A stretch of 64,000 nt of DNA from contig NZ_SSSR01000003.1 in NCBI RefSeq assembly GCF_009469695.1, positions 1 to 64,000 on the forward strand, in the 5' to 3' direction. The position numbers were made by a program, and so were the translations under genes. This document shows, one piece after another, positions 52,481 to 62,748 of the stretch; the first letter of the stretch is position 1; each line of letters opens with the position of its first letter. The notes under the pieces were generated by a model. That model made no database searches, was not told where the DNA came from, and was given only the letters and a program-made list of their open reading frames with translations. Source of the DNA: Propionivibrio limicola. GTDB taxonomy: Bacteria > Pseudomonadota > Gammaproteobacteria > Burkholderiales > Rhodocyclaceae.

Positions 52481-53335
52481 GTGATTCTTGTTTTCCGTTT
52501 CCTGAGTTATCTGCCGCTGTCGTGGCTGCACCGTCTCGGCGCCGTCGCCGGCTGGTTGTCCTGGCTGTTGTCGCCGACCTATCGCCGCCACCTGCGCGAG
52601 AACATGGCGCTGGCGCTCGGCGAGGATGGCGAACGGCGCGCCCGCTTTGGCGCCATCGCCAGCGCCGGCAAGACGTCGTTCGAGCTGCCGAAAATCTGGC
52701 TGCGCCCGCTGGAAGAAGCGGCCGCGCGCGTCGTCAAGATCACCGGCTGGGAACTGGTCGAAGCCGCCAGGCGCGAGGGCAAGGGTATCCTGTACCTGAC
52801 GCCGCATCTCGGCTGTTTCGAAATCACCGCGCAATACCTGTCGACGCAGGCGCCGATCACCGTCCTCTACCGCCCGCCGAAGCAGGCGTGGTTGCAAACG
52901 ATGATCGAGACCGGGCGGGCACGAGCGCAATTGCACATCGCCGCCGCCGATCTGGCCGGCGTGCGCTCGCTGATCAAGGCGCTGAAGAAGGGCGAAGCCG
53001 TCGGCATGCTGCCCGATCAGGCGCCGAAAATGGGTGAAGGGCGCTGGCTCGATTTCTTCGGCAAGCCGGCGTACACGATGACACTGGCGGCGCGGCTGAC
53101 CGAGACGAACGCGGCCGCCATCATGGTCTGGGCCGAGCGTTTACCCGGTGGGGCGGGTTATCACTTCCATCTGCAACCGCCGACGCAAGCGTTTTCCGGC
53201 ACGACCGAGGAACGCGCCCAACAGATCAACCACGAGATCGAACACCTGATCCGCCAATGTCCCGAGCAATACCTCTGGGGTTACAACCGCTACAAGCGCC
53301 CGCGCGGCGTCGAGGCGCCACCCGAAAGCCGCTGA
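52481..53335 (+). CDS. LpxL/HtrB-family lipid A acyltransferase
   Basis: A 284-residue inner-membrane acyltransferase. An N-terminal hydrophobic segment is followed by the catalytic HX4E motif (H109...E114 in TPHLGCFEITAQYL), as in late lipid A acyltransferases LpxL and LpxM. DQAPKMGEGRWLDFFGKPAY is the second conserved block. The start codon is GTG at 52481. Its stop overlaps the waaG start (TGATG), placing it in the core-LPS operon. Confidence 0.9.
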   Translation: MILVFRFLSYLPLSWLHRLGAVAGWLSWLLSPTYRRHLRENMALALGEDGERRARFGAIASAGKTSFELPKIWLRPLEEAAARVVKITGWELVEAARREGKGILYLTPHLGCFEITAQYLSTQAPITVLYRPPKQAWLQTMIETGRARAQLHIAAADLAGVRSLIKALKKGEAVGMLPDQAPKMGEGRWLDFFGKPAYTMTLAARLTETNAAAIMVWAERLPGGAGYHFHLQPPTQAFSGTTEERAQQINHEIEHLIRQCPEQYLWGYNRYKRPRGVEAPPESR

Positions 53336-54456
53336 TGCAACTCGCCTTCTGCCTTTACAAGTACTTCCCGTTCGGCGGCCTGCAGCGCGATTTTCTGCGC
53401 ATCGCGTTGGCCTGTCAGGCGCGCGGACACGCGATCCGCGTCTATACGGCCAAGTGGGACGGCGATGTTCCCGCCGGATTCGAGGTCGTCGTCGTGCCGG
53501 TGAAAGCCTTCACCAACGTGCGCCGCAACATCCGGTTCACCGACTGGTTGTTTCGCGATCTCGAACGGCGCCCAGCCGAGCGGGTGATCGGTTTCAACAA
53601 GATGCCGGGGCTTGACGTCTATTTCGCCGCCGATGCCTGCTACGAGGAAAAGGCGCGCACGCTGCGCAATTCGTTCTACCGGCTGTCCGGCCGCTACCGC
53701 CATTTCGCGGCCTACGAGCGCGCCGTTTTCGCGCCGGAGAGCAGGACCGAAATCCTGATGATTTCGCAGGTGCAGCAGCCGTTTTTCGAAAAACACTATG
53801 GCACGCCGAAGGCGCGTTTTCACCTGTTGCCGCCGGGAATTTCGCCCGACCGCCGCGCGCCGGCCAATGCGTCCGAGATTCGCGCCGACTTCCGCCGCGA
53901 GTTCGGGCTGGGCGACAATGACCTGCTGCTCCTGCAAGTCGGCTCCGGTTTCAAGACCAAGGGGCTCGACCGCAGTTTGAAGGCGCTGGCCAGCCTTCCC
54001 GAGTCGCTCAAGTCGCGCTCCCGGCTGATTGTCGTCGGCCAGGACGATCCGGCGCCGTTCCAGCGGCAAGCCAACGCGCTCGGCATCGCCGAACGCGTCA
54101 ACATCCTGCCTGGGCGCAACGATATCCCGCGCTTCCTGCTCGGCGCCGACCTGCTGATCCATCCGGCCTACAACGAAAATACCGGCACGGTACTGCTCGA
54201 AGCACTAGTCGCCGGTCTGCCGGTGCTGACGACAGCGGTGTGCGGCTACGCGCACTACATCGAGGAAGCCGACGGCGGCCGCGTCGTGCCGGAGCCGTTC
54301 GCCCAAGAAACCTTGAACGCGACGCTGGCCGAAATGCTGACGGATACGGAGGCACGGGCACGCTGGCAAGCCAATGCGCTGGCTTTCGCCGAGACGGCCG
54401 ATATCTACAGCAACGCCGAGCGCGCCGCCGACCTGATTCTGCAGGAGCGCCTGTGA
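53335..54456 (+). CDS. waaG: LPS core glucosyltransferase WaaG (GT4)
   Basis: A 373-residue GT-B glycosyltransferase that adds the first hexose to the inner core. The N-terminal [20 protein letters not shown] and the C-terminal sugar-nucleotide motif [20 protein letters not shown] are characteristic. The start at 53335 is chosen because it overlaps the acyltransferase stop; the longer frame from 53257 lies inside that gene. Confidence 0.93.
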   Translation: MQLAFCLYKYFPFGGLQRDFLRIALACQARGHAIRVYTAKWDGDVPAGFEVVVVPVKAFTNVRRNIRFTDWLFRDLERRPAERVIGFNKMPGLDVYFAADACYEEKARTLRNSFYRLSGRYRHFAAYERAVFAPESRTEILMISQVQQPFFEKHYGTPKARFHLLPPGISPDRRAPANASEIRADFRREFGLGDNDLLLLQVGSGFKTKGLDRSLKALASLPESLKSRSRLIVVGQDDPAPFQRQANALGIAERVNILPGRNDIPRFLLGADLLIHPAYNENTGTVLLEALVAGLPVLTTAVCGYAHYIEEADGGRVVPEPFAQETLNATLAEMLTDTEARARWQANALAFAETADIYSNAERAADLILQERL

Positions 54457-55274
54457 GTAAAACCGTCGTTCATCTCGATGAGACGTTCCGTACGCTGTGG
54501 GCCGGGCGCGATCCGTTCGCCGCCGTCGAGGCGTTGCAGGGCGAAGTCTTCCGCGAACTCGAAGCGCGCCGCACCTTGCGCACCGAAGTCGGCGGGCGCG
54601 GCTATTTCGTCAAGATCCATCGCGGTGTCGGTTGGGGCGAAATTTTCAAGAACCTGTGCTCGCTGCGCCTGCCGGTGCTCGGCGCCGGCAACGAGTGGCA
54701 GGCGATCAAGCGGCTGGAACAACTCGGCGTTGACACCATGTGCGGCGTCGCTTTCGGGCAGCGCGGCGGCAATCCGGCGACGCAGCATTCGTTCATCGTC
54801 ACCGAGGAGCTGGCGCCGACGATCAGCCTCGAAGACTACTGCCGCGACTGGCCGGTTACCCCACCGCCGGTGGCGATGAAGCGCGCGCTGCTCCACCGTG
54901 TCGCCGAGATGGCGCGGCGCATGCATCAAGGCGGCGTCAATCACCGCGACTTCTACATCTGCCACTTCCTGCTTCATCTCGACCCAGCGCCGACGCCCGA
55001 CAACCTCAAGCTCTCGCTGATCGACCTGCACCGCGCGCAAATCCGCGCGCAGACGCCGCGCCGCTGGCGCGACAAGGATCTGGCCGGCCTTTATTTCTCG
55101 GCGCTCGACATCGGCCTGACGAAGCGTGACGTGCTGCGCTTCCTGAGGCTGTATTTCGACCGGCCGCTGCGCACGATTCTGCGCGATGAGGCGTCGCTGC
55201 TGCGCCAGCTTGAACGCAAAGCGGCGCGCCTGCACGCGCGCTACCTGCGCAAGTATGCGAAGGGGCCGGCGTGA
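54453..55274 (+). CDS. waaP: LPS core heptose kinase WaaP
   Basis: A 273-residue cytoplasmic kinase of the RfaP family, which phosphorylates heptose I of the inner core. The catalytic loop is [12 protein letters not shown] (D166), and LIDLHRAQ (D191) stands for the DFG position. The start is GTG at 54453, overlapping the waaG stop (GTGA). The longer in-frame extension from 54240 lies inside waaG and is rejected. Confidence 0.93.
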   Translation: MSKTVVHLDETFRTLWAGRDPFAAVEALQGEVFRELEARRTLRTEVGGRGYFVKIHRGVGWGEIFKNLCSLRLPVLGAGNEWQAIKRLEQLGVDTMCGVAFGQRGGNPATQHSFIVTEELAPTISLEDYCRDWPVTPPPVAMKRALLHRVAEMARRMHQGGVNHRDFYICHFLLHLDPAPTPDNLKLSLIDLHRAQIRAQTPRRWRDKDLAGLYFSALDIGLTKRDVLRFLRLYFDRPLRTILRDEASLLRQLERKAARLHARYLRKYAKGPA

Positions 55275-55317
55275 TTTTCTGGTGGTTTGATTCCGGTAAC
55301 GCGACCGAGGGGCAGAA

Positions 55318-56757
55318 ATGACAGGATGCTCGACTTCTCAAAACGAAGCGGTGCCGTTGCTGACGGCCGCCGACTTGCGGCAGCCGGCGCGCATGCCCGA
55401 TGTGCCGTTCCGCGTCTCGCTGGCGGACGGGGCGTCCGTGACGGTAACGCGCCTGCTGCGTGTCCTGCCCGGCAAGCGTGTGGTCGGCGAGGCCATGTGG
55501 CGTGATCGTCCTGTGCTGGCCAAACTTTTTGTCGGTCATGGCAGCGACAAGTACTGGCAGCGCGAGGTGCAGGGCGTTGCTGCGCTACAGACGGTTGGCA
55601 TCCCCACGCCGGTACTTCTTTTCAGCGGTCAGTTGCAAGGCGGAGGGCATGTCCTGCTGACCGGGTTTCTGGCCGGTAGTCGAACGTTGGCCGAACGTTG
55701 GTCGTTGGTGGCGGACCTGCCGGCGGGTCATCCCGAGGCAGTCGACGTGCTGCGTCCGGCATTTTCCCGGCTCGGCGAAATGCACGCCGCCAGGCTGGTC
55801 CAGACCGATCTGCATCTGGGCAACTTTCTCGATCATCAGGGCGTGCTGTATGTGATCGACGGTGACGGTGTGCGTAAGACGGGCAATCAGAAAGATTGCC
55901 TCGCCAATCTCGCGCTACTGATCGCACAGTTGCCCGTCGCATGGGATGCGCATCAGGCGGAACTCGTCGCGGCCTACGGTGCGCGGCAAACGGTGTTGCG
56001 TCCCGCTGCTGGCGCTTTGTACGCCGCCGTGGAAACGGCCCGCGCAAAGCGGCTCAGGCATTTTCTTGGCAAGACGTTGCGTGAGTGCAGCCAGTTTGCG
56101 GTCAGCCGCGACGGCGGCGATTTTGTCTCGGTCGTGCGTGCCGATCGCGAACGGCTGGCGGCCGTGCTGCAGTCGCCCGATCAGGCGATCTCCACCGGCA
56201 AAATGCTGAAGGATGGCGGCACTTGCACCGTTGCCCGTGTCGATGGGGCGGGCGGGGCGCTCGTCATCAAGCGCTACAACCTGAAGAATTTCCGCCATGC
56301 GCTGTCGCGCTGCTGGCGCCCGAGTCGCGCCTGGCACGCCTGGCTGGCCGGGCATCGGCTGGCGTTTTACGGCATTGCGACGCCGACGCCGTTGGCGCTC
56401 AAGGAAGAGCGCGTCGGTCCGCTGCGTCGGCGCGCTTTCCTGATCACGGAATTTTGTCCGGGCCGTAGTCTGCTCGAACATCTTGAGTCCGCTCGGGTTC
56501 CGCCGCCGGTCGAGGCTTCGGCTATCGTTGCCCTGTTCCAGACGCTGCATCGGCTGCGCATCAGCCACGGCGACTTCAAGGCGACCAATCTGCTCTGGCA
56601 CGCCGGCGCGGTCGTCGTCATCGATCTCGATGCGATGATTCAGCACACGTCGGACGGCACGTTCCGGCGGGCCTGGCGGCGCGACCGCACGCGCTTCCTG
56701 CAGAACTGGCCGGCGGATTCAGTCCTGCATCGCTGGCTCGACCGCCACCTGCCCTGA
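55318..56757 (+). CDS. protein with two LPS-kinase-like domains in tandem
   Basis: A 479-residue protein in which two kinase-like domains can be seen. The first (about 45-200) has K69, the loop QTDLHLGNF (D164) and VIDGDG (D181). The second (about 300-460) has K318, HGDFKATN (H417, D419, N424) and VIDLDAM (D436). Both keep the catalytic residues. Location after waaP suggests inner-core phosphorylation, similar to WaaY or InaA-type proteins, but the substrates are not known. It is convergent with msbA, with three bases between the stops. Confidence 0.85.
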   Translation: MTGCSTSQNEAVPLLTAADLRQPARMPDVPFRVSLADGASVTVTRLLRVLPGKRVVGEAMWRDRPVLAKLFVGHGSDKYWQREVQGVAALQTVGIPTPVLLFSGQLQGGGHVLLTGFLAGSRTLAERWSLVADLPAGHPEAVDVLRPAFSRLGEMHAARLVQTDLHLGNFLDHQGVLYVIDGDGVRKTGNQKDCLANLALLIAQLPVAWDAHQAELVAAYGARQTVLRPAAGALYAAVETARAKRLRHFLGKTLRECSQFAVSRDGGDFVSVVRADRERLAAVLQSPDQAISTGKMLKDGGTCTVARVDGAGGALVIKRYNLKNFRHALSRCWRPSRAWHAWLAGHRLAFYGIATPTPLALKEERVGPLRRRAFLITEFCPGRSLLEHLESARVPPPVEASAIVALFQTLHRLRISHGDFKATNLLWHAGAVVVIDLDAMIQHTSDGTFRRAWRRDRTRFLQNWPADSVLHRWLDRHLP

Positions 56758-56760
56758 AGG

Positions 56761-58602
56761 TCAGGCGGCGTCGGGAGTGTTGGAAGAAGGCGCCGCTTTT
56801 TCGTCGGCCGGCGTGTTTCCTCCGGCTTCGTTGAACTGCATCGCGTGCAGGCGGGCGTAATGCCCGTTCATCACCAGCAGTTCGGCGTGTGAGCCGCGTT
56901 CGACGATGCGCCCCTTGTCCATGACGAGGATCACGTCGGCTTTTTCGATCGTCGACAGGCGATGCGCGATGACGATCGTCGTGCGATTGGCCATCAGCCG
57001 GTCGAGCGCGCCCTGGATGTGGCGTTCCGATTCGGTATCGAGCGCCGAGGTTGCTTCGTCGAGAATCAGGATCGGTGCGTTTTTGAGGATGGCGCGGGCA
57101 ATGGCCAGGCGCTGCCGCTGGCCGCCGGACAGGAGTACGCCATTTTCGCCGACGAGCGTTGAGAAGCCTTCCGGCAGGTGCTCGATGAACTCGCGCGCGT
57201 AGGCCGCTTCGGCGGCTTTTTCGACCTCGCTCAGCGGCGTGCTGGCCAGGTCGCCATAGGCGATGTTGTTGGCCACTGTGTCGTTGAACAGCGAAACCTG
57301 TTGCGTGACGAGCGCGATGTGGCGGCGCAGGTTGCGTAGCGTGTAATCCTCGATGTCGACGCCGTCGACGAGAATCTGCCCCTGTTCGTGGTGATAGAAG
57401 CGCGGGATCAGGCTGGCCAGCGTCGATTTTCCGCTGCCCGAGCGGCCGACGAGCGCCACCATCTGCCCCGGCCGGGCCGTGAAATTGATGTCCTCGAGCA
57501 CGTTCTGCGTGCTGCCCGGATAGGCGAAGTTGAGGTGGCGGACTTCGAGCAGGCCGGAGACGCGCTCCTTCTCGACCGTGCCGTTGTCGACCTCCGGCTG
57601 TTCATCGAGCTGGGCGAAGATGGTTTCGGCGCCGGCCAGACCTTTCTGGATCGTTTCATTGACTTCCGATAACTGTCGGATCGGTTTGGGCAACATGCCG
57701 GCGGCCGTGATGTAGGCGACGAGGTCGCCGGCCGACGAATCGCCGCGCAGCAACAGGACGAGGAAGAGCACGGTGGCCATCGTCGTGAAAATGACGAGCT
57801 GCAGCGACGGGGTGAACGTTGCCGAGGTGCGCACCATCTTGAGTTGCTTGCGCGTGTTTTCGTCGCTGGCCGCGCGGAAGCGTCCGGCTTCGTAGTCTTC
57901 GCCGCCAAAGCTGCGCACGACGCGGAAGCCCTGGATCGTTTCCGACGTGACGTGGGTCAGATCGCCCATCGCCGACTGGATCTTGCGGCTCTGCTTGCGG
58001 AACTTGCGGCTGGCGCTATTCACCATCAGGCCGATGACCGGCAGGATAAGGACCATGACGGCCGTCAGCTGCCAGTTCATCCAGAGCAGGTAGGCGAACA
58101 GGAAAATGACCGTCATCCCTTCGCGGATGACGACCTTGATGGCGTCGGTGGCCGCGCCGGTGACCATCGTCACGTTGTAGGTGATACGCGAAACGAGATG
58201 CCCGGAATTGTTCTGGTCGAAAAAGGCGTTCGGCAGGTGCAACAGGCTGCTGAACATCTTCTGGCGCAAGTCGTTGATCAGCCCGAGCGAGACGCGCGCC
58301 AGATAGTAATTGCCGAGGAAGGAGCCGATGCCCTGCCAGCTGACGACGAGCACCAGCAGCAGCGGAACGCCGTAAAGCAGCTCCATCTGGCCGATCAGCG
58401 GAAAGGCGTAGCGGCTCGACGCCGGGGCAGCCAGCCCGTCGACGAAATACTTGAGGATGCCGGCCATCATCGGCTGGGCCGAGGAAAAAATGAGGTAGCC
58501 GACGATGCTGGTGATGAAATATCCGACAGAAGGCTTGAGATAGCCGAGAAGACGCAGATAGATCCTGAGGGAAGACTTCGCGGAAGGCGGGGCGGATTGC
58601 AT
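56761..58602 (-). CDS. msbA: lipid A flippase MsbA (ABC exporter)
   Basis: A 613-residue half-transporter that flips lipid A-core across the inner membrane. A six-helix membrane domain (about 20-315) precedes the ATPase, with Walker A GRSGSGKST (386-394), signature LSGGQ (491-495), Walker B ILILDE (511-516) and H547. The start at 58602 (MQSAPPSAKSSLRIY) is preferred; the frame upstream overlaps the ruvC gene region. Confidence 0.94.
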   Translation of the reverse strand: MQSAPPSAKSSLRIYLRLLGYLKPSVGYFITSIVGYLIFSSAQPMMAGILKYFVDGLAAPASSRYAFPLIGQMELLYGVPLLLVLVVSWQGIGSFLGNYYLARVSLGLINDLRQKMFSSLLHLPNAFFDQNNSGHLVSRITYNVTMVTGAATDAIKVVIREGMTVIFLFAYLLWMNWQLTAVMVLILPVIGLMVNSASRKFRKQSRKIQSAMGDLTHVTSETIQGFRVVRSFGGEDYEAGRFRAASDENTRKQLKMVRTSATFTPSLQLVIFTTMATVLFLVLLLRGDSSAGDLVAYITAAGMLPKPIRQLSEVNETIQKGLAGAETIFAQLDEQPEVDNGTVEKERVSGLLEVRHLNFAYPGSTQNVLEDINFTARPGQMVALVGRSGSGKSTLASLIPRFYHHEQGQILVDGVDIEDYTLRNLRRHIALVTQQVSLFNDTVANNIAYGDLASTPLSEVEKAAEAAYAREFIEHLPEGFSTLVGENGVLLSGGQRQRLAIARAILKNAPILILDEATSALDTESERHIQGALDRLMANRTTIVIAHRLSTIEKADVILVMDKGRIVERGSHAELLVMNGHYARLHAMQFNEAGGNTPADEKAAPSSNTPDAA

Positions 58603-58784
58603 CGTGTGAAAGTCGGAAAGTTGACGGGGGGTAAGAACGATTTTGCCGAAGCGGGCGCAATAGTAGCATGCAGTCTTTTTTCCCCTTTCGCCCGGGCTGG
58701 CGGTTGATTTCGTGCGTGACGCAGCGACAAGCCGCGACTCGGTATACTGGTCGTCCATCTGAGTTCCCGTCACGGATTGTCCAC

Positions 58785-59330
58785 GTGCCATTGACAGCTT
58801 CATCCCCGCTCCGCATTCTCGGCATCGACCCGGGCTTGCGCGTCACCGGTTTCGGCGTGATCGAGAAGGTCGGGCACCGGCTTGCCTACGTCGCCAGCGG
58901 CTGCATCAAGACCGATGCCGAGGCCGCGCTGCCTAAACGTCTGGGGACGATTCATGCCGGCGTGCAGGAGTTGATCGCGCAATACCGGCCGGATCAGGCC
59001 GTCGTCGAAATCGTTTTCGTGAACGTCAATCCGCAATCGACGCTGCTGCTCGGCCAGGCGCGCGGTGCGGCGATCACGGCGCTGGTCGCCGGCAATATCG
59101 ACGTTGCCGAGTACACTGCCTTGCAGATCAAGCAGGCCGTCGTGGGCAACGGCCATGCCGACAAGACACAGGTGCAGCACATGGTCCGTCGCCTACTGGC
59201 GCTGCCGGGCACCCCCAGTCCGGATGCGGCCGACGCGCTCGCAGGGGCGATTGCCCACGCGCACGGCGGGCAGGGACTCGGCGCGCTGTCGACCAAGGGC
59301 TATCGCATCCGTAACGGGCGCCTGCAATGA
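58785..59330 (+). CDS. ruvC: Holliday junction endonuclease RuvC
   Basis: A 181-residue resolvase, from the GTG at 58785. The four acidic catalytic residues are D15 ([13 protein letters not shown]), E75 ([13 protein letters not shown]), D147 and D150 ([16 protein letters not shown]). A TTG at 58791 is an alternative start, and the ribosome binding site is weak. It belongs with ruvA and ruvB, but a palindromic repeat separates it from ruvA. Confidence 0.95.
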   Translation: MPLTASSPLRILGIDPGLRVTGFGVIEKVGHRLAYVASGCIKTDAEAALPKRLGTIHAGVQELIAQYRPDQAVVEIVFVNVNPQSTLLLGQARGAAITALVAGNIDVAEYTALQIKQAVVGNGHADKTQVQHMVRRLLALPGTPSPDAADALAGAIAHAHGGQGLGALSTKGYRIRNGRLQ

Positions 59331-59348
59331 TTACAGGCAAGCGCTTTC

Positions 59349-59448
59349 AACGCAGAGCCCGCAGAGATAAAGAGGGCGCAGAGAAACCCCCCCGAGATAT
59401 TTCCTCTGTTTTTCTCTGTATCTCTGCGCACTCTGCGATCTTTGCGTT
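59349..59448. repeat. GCAGAG-rich imperfect palindrome between ruvC and ruvA
   Basis: The left arm starting AACGCAGAG..CGCAGAGATAAAG (from 59349) is nearly the reverse complement of the right arm ending CTCTGCG..TTTGCGTT (to 59448), about 38 bases each. The loop of about 24 bases has a run of seven C. The arms contain several direct GCAGAG units. It resembles the REP or MITE-like dispersed palindromes of betaproteobacteria. No other copy is visible in this window. Confidence 0.75.
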
Positions 59449-59482
59449 AAAAGCGGTTTAACCATTTAATAAGGACTCCCGA

Positions 59483-60058
59483 ATGATCGGCAGACTGACC
59501 GGAACATTGCTTGAAAAGAACCCGCCGCAGGTCGTCATCGACGTGCATGGTGTCGGCTACGAGGTCGATGTGCCGATGAGCACCTTCTACAACCTGCCCG
59601 CCAACGGCGAAAAGCTGACGCTGCTGACGCATTTCCTCGTGCGCGAGGACGGCCAGTTTCTCTATGGCTTCGGCTGCGAGGCCGAGCGTTTCGCCTTCCG
59701 CCAGTTGATCAAGGTTTCCGGTATCGGCGCGCGCATGGCGCTGGCGGTGCTTTCCGGCCTTTCGGTGAGCGATCTGGCGCAGGCGATTGCCCGTCAGGAG
59801 GCCGGACGGTTGACCAAGGTGCCCGGCATCGGCAAGAAGACCGCCGAGCGCCTGCTGCTTGAGCTCAAGGGCAAGCTCGCCGAGGCGGTGCCGGCGGCGG
59901 CGTTTGCTGTCGAGGACAGCCAGCATGACATCCTCAATGCGCTGCTGGCGCTGGGTTACAATGACCGCGAAGCTTCAGCCGCGCTGAAGCAGCTACCAGC
60001 CGGCGTTTCGACGTCCGACGGTATCCGTCAAGCTCTCAAACTCCTGTCAAAAGCATGA
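59483..60058 (+). CDS. ruvA: Holliday junction helicase subunit RuvA
   Basis: A 191-residue junction-binding protein. The N-terminal OB domain starts [20 protein letters not shown]. The helix-hairpin-helix motifs [14 protein letters not shown] and [17 protein letters not shown] are clear, and the C-terminal domain contacts RuvB. The stop overlaps the following gene (ATGA). Confidence 0.97.
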   Translation: MIGRLTGTLLEKNPPQVVIDVHGVGYEVDVPMSTFYNLPANGEKLTLLTHFLVREDGQFLYGFGCEAERFAFRQLIKVSGIGARMALAVLSGLSVSDLAQAIARQEAGRLTKVPGIGKKTAERLLLELKGKLAEAVPAAAFAVEDSQHDILNALLALGYNDREASAALKQLPAGVSTSDGIRQALKLLSKA

Positions 60059-61134
60059 ACCAACAGACTTTCACCGATCACAAGAAGATCATCCAGTTCG
60101 CCATCGTCGCGTTGCTGTTGATCGGCTGCATTGCCGTCCTGCTGCCGTTTGTCGGGACCTTGCTCTTTGCCGCGGTGATCTGCATCACCACCTCGCCGAT
60201 CCGCAAGGGCTTGCTGGCGCTGTGCCGCGGCCGCAGTTCCCTGGCTTCCGCCGTGATGTCGATCCTGTTGCTGCTGTTGCTGGCGGCACCGGTCGCCCTG
60301 CTGTCCGGAACGATCGCCGACGGGGTCGAGGCGGGGATCCGCTACTTCAAACCGCTTCTTGAAAACGGCTTGCCCAGCGATGCGCCGAGCTGGGTGCTGA
60401 ATGTTCCGGTCATCGGCCAGGATCTTGCCGATTACTGGCACCGGCTGGTGGCCAGCCGGGAGGAAATGAACGGACTGCTGCGCCAGCTCGTCGAGCCGAC
60501 ACGCCAATTGGCACTGGCCACCGCGTCGTTGTTTGCCCAAGGGATGCTGCAGCTGGTGCTGGTGATCTTCTTCGTCTTTTTCATTTTTCGTGATGCGGAT
60601 GAGTATGTGGATGCACTGCGCAATGGCAGCCGCAAGCTGGCCGGCGACCTTGGCGAACGTATGCTCAGACTGGTTGACAACACGGTCACTGGCGTCATGG
60701 TTGGCATTGTCGGCACGGCCGCCGCGCAGGCGCTGGTGGCCATGCTCGGCTTCCTGATCGCCGGCGTTCCGGCCGTGGTCGTGCTGACCTTTGCGACCTT
60801 CTTCTTCTCGATGGTGCCGGTCGTCGGCGCGACGCTGATCTGGGGCGGCGCCGCCGGCTGGCTCTACAGTACGGGGCAGACCGGCTGGGCCATCTTCATG
60901 GTCTTGTGGGGCATGTTCGGCATCAGCGGTGTCGACAACTTCATCAAGCCGATCCTGATTTCGCGCACCTCGGCCCAACCGCTGCTGCTGATCGTCGTTG
61001 GCGTCTTTGGCGGCGTGCTGATGTTCGGCTTCATCGGCCTTTTCCTCGGCCCGACATTGCTGGCGCTGGGGCAAGTGCTGATCCGCGAGTGGCTCGGGCA
61101 CGTTGATCGGGACACGTCCTCCATCCAGTCATGA
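60055..61134 (+). CDS. AI-2E family (PerM-like) membrane permease
   Basis: A 359-residue protein with about seven hydrophobic segments, starting [20 protein letters not shown]. The family was named after a proposed AI-2 exporter, but its substrates vary and are mostly unknown. It is coupled by overlap to both ruvA and ruvB, an arrangement that places it in the same transcript without implying a role in recombination. Confidence 0.88.
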   Translation: MNQQTFTDHKKIIQFAIVALLLIGCIAVLLPFVGTLLFAAVICITTSPIRKGLLALCRGRSSLASAVMSILLLLLLAAPVALLSGTIADGVEAGIRYFKPLLENGLPSDAPSWVLNVPVIGQDLADYWHRLVASREEMNGLLRQLVEPTRQLALATASLFAQGMLQLVLVIFFVFFIFRDADEYVDALRNGSRKLAGDLGERMLRLVDNTVTGVMVGIVGTAAAQALVAMLGFLIAGVPAVVVLTFATFFFSMVPVVGATLIWGGAAGWLYSTGQTGWAIFMVLWGMFGISGVDNFIKPILISRTSAQPLLLIVVGVFGGVLMFGFIGLFLGPTLLALGQVLIREWLGHVDRDTSSIQS

Positions 61135-62213
61135 TTCAAAAAGACCACTTTGCCGACAGCTTCAGCAGCCAGGACAGCAATGCGGCGGCGGGCAGCCGGC
61201 TGATTTCGCCCGAATCGAAATCGGCGCAGGAAGATGCCATCGAGCGCGCCCTGCGCCCGAAACGGCTCGCCGATTACGTCGGCCAGGCCAAGATCCGCGA
61301 GCAGTTGTCGATCTTCATCGAAGCCGCCAAGCGCCGTCAGGACACGCTCGATCACGTGCTGCTGTTCGGCCCGCCCGGCCTCGGCAAGACGACGCTGGCG
61401 CACATCATCGCCGCCGAAATGGGCGTCAATCTGCGCCAGACCTCCGGCCCGGTGCTCGAACGCGCTGGCGATCTTGCCGCCATGCTGACCAACCTCGAAC
61501 CGCACGATGTGCTGTTTATCGATGAGATTCACCGTCTCTCGCCGGTCGTTGAGGAAATCCTCTACCCGGCGATGGAGGATTTTCAGATCGACATCATGAT
61601 CGGCGAAGGGCCGGCCGCCCGTTCGGTCAAACTCGACCTGCCGCCGTTCACGCTGGTTGGTGCGACGACGCGCGCCGGCATGCTGACCAATCCGTTGCGC
61701 GACCGCTTCGGCATCGTCGCCCGCCTGGAGTTCTACACGCCAGAAGAGCTCACGCACATCGTCACCCGTTCGTCGCAACTGCTGAAAGTCGACGCCGATC
61801 CGGGCGGCGCATTGGAAATCGCCCGTCGCTCGCGCGGCACGCCGCGCATTGCCAACCGCCTGTTGCGCCGCGTGCGCGACTTCGCCGAGGTCAAGGCCAA
61901 CGGCCGCATTTCGCAAGAGGTTGCCGATCTCGCCCTGGTGATGCTTGATGTCGACCACGGCGGTCTCGACCTGATGGACCGCAAGCTGCTCTCGGCCGTC
62001 ATCGACAAGTTCGGCGGCGGACCGGTCGGTGTGGACAATCTGGCCGCCGCCATCGGCGAGGCGCGCGACACGATCGAGGATGTGCTCGAGCCGTTCCTGA
62101 TCCAGCAGGGCTTCCTGCAGCGCACGCCGCGCGGCCGCATTGCGACGGCGGCCATTTACCGCCATCTTGGGCTCGATGCGCCGGCGCGAAGTGGTCAGTC
62201 CGATCTCTGGTAA
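61131..62213 (+). CDS. ruvB: Holliday junction helicase motor RuvB
   Basis: A 360-residue AAA+ motor that drives branch migration with RuvA. Walker A GPPGLGKT (80-87), DEIH (131-134) and the sensor segment [17 protein letters not shown] are intact. The C-terminal winged helix ends with [16 protein letters not shown] overlaps the permease stop. Confidence 0.97.
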   Translation: MIQKDHFADSFSSQDSNAAAGSRLISPESKSAQEDAIERALRPKRLADYVGQAKIREQLSIFIEAAKRRQDTLDHVLLFGPPGLGKTTLAHIIAAEMGVNLRQTSGPVLERAGDLAAMLTNLEPHDVLFIDEIHRLSPVVEEILYPAMEDFQIDIMIGEGPAARSVKLDLPPFTLVGATTRAGMLTNPLRDRFGIVARLEFYTPEELTHIVTRSSQLLKVDADPGGALEIARRSRGTPRIANRLLRRVRDFAEVKANGRISQEVADLALVMLDVDHGGLDLMDRKLLSAVIDKFGGGPVGVDNLAAAIGEARDTIEDVLEPFLIQQGFLQRTPRGRIATAAIYRHLGLDAPARSGQSDLW

Positions 62214-62304
62214 TCGTGTAGTGGCCGCTTGAAGTGCTGTAAAACAATGGCTTGATACAAATTCTTACATTAATGCTTTCACTGCGGAACTAGAATCTCA
62301 CGCC

Positions 62305-62748
62305 ATGAAACACGAGCAGAAGCCGAACGCGTTCACCCTCCCCGTTCGCATTTACTACGAGGATACCGACGCTGGCGGTGTCGTCTATTACGCCAACTAC
62401 CTGAAGTTCCTCGAACGCTGCCGCACCGAATGGTTGCGCACGATCGGCCACGATCAGGCCGACCTGATGCGTGATCCGGGCATCGCCTTCGTCGTGCGCA
62501 GCGTCAGCCTCGAATACCTGAAGCCGGCGCGGCTCGATGAAATGCTGACGGTCAGCCTTGAGGTTGAACGCATCACCCGCTCGCAGATTTTCTTCCGCCA
62601 GCACATCCGGCGCGCCAATCCGGCCGTCGAAAACGGCTGGGACGAACTGATCAGCGGCAAGATCCAGATCGTCTGTGTCAATGCCGCGAAGATGAAGATC
62701 ACCTCCATTCCTGAACCGTTGCGCACCCAACTGGAAGCCATCCAATGA
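62305..62748 (+). CDS. ybgC: acyl-CoA thioesterase YbgC (Tol-Pal cluster)
   Basis: A 147-residue hotdog-fold thioesterase. YYEDTDAGGVVYYANYLKFL carries the catalytic Asp and the HotDog helix. YbgC is the usual first gene of the tol-pal cluster; it cleaves short acyl-CoA or acyl-ACP. Its stop overlaps tolQ (ATGA). Confidence 0.95.
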   Translation: MKHEQKPNAFTLPVRIYYEDTDAGGVVYYANYLKFLERCRTEWLRTIGHDQADLMRDPGIAFVVRSVSLEYLKPARLDEMLTVSLEVERITRSQIFFRQHIRRANPAVENGWDELISGKIQIVCVNAAKMKITSIPEPLRTQLEAIQ

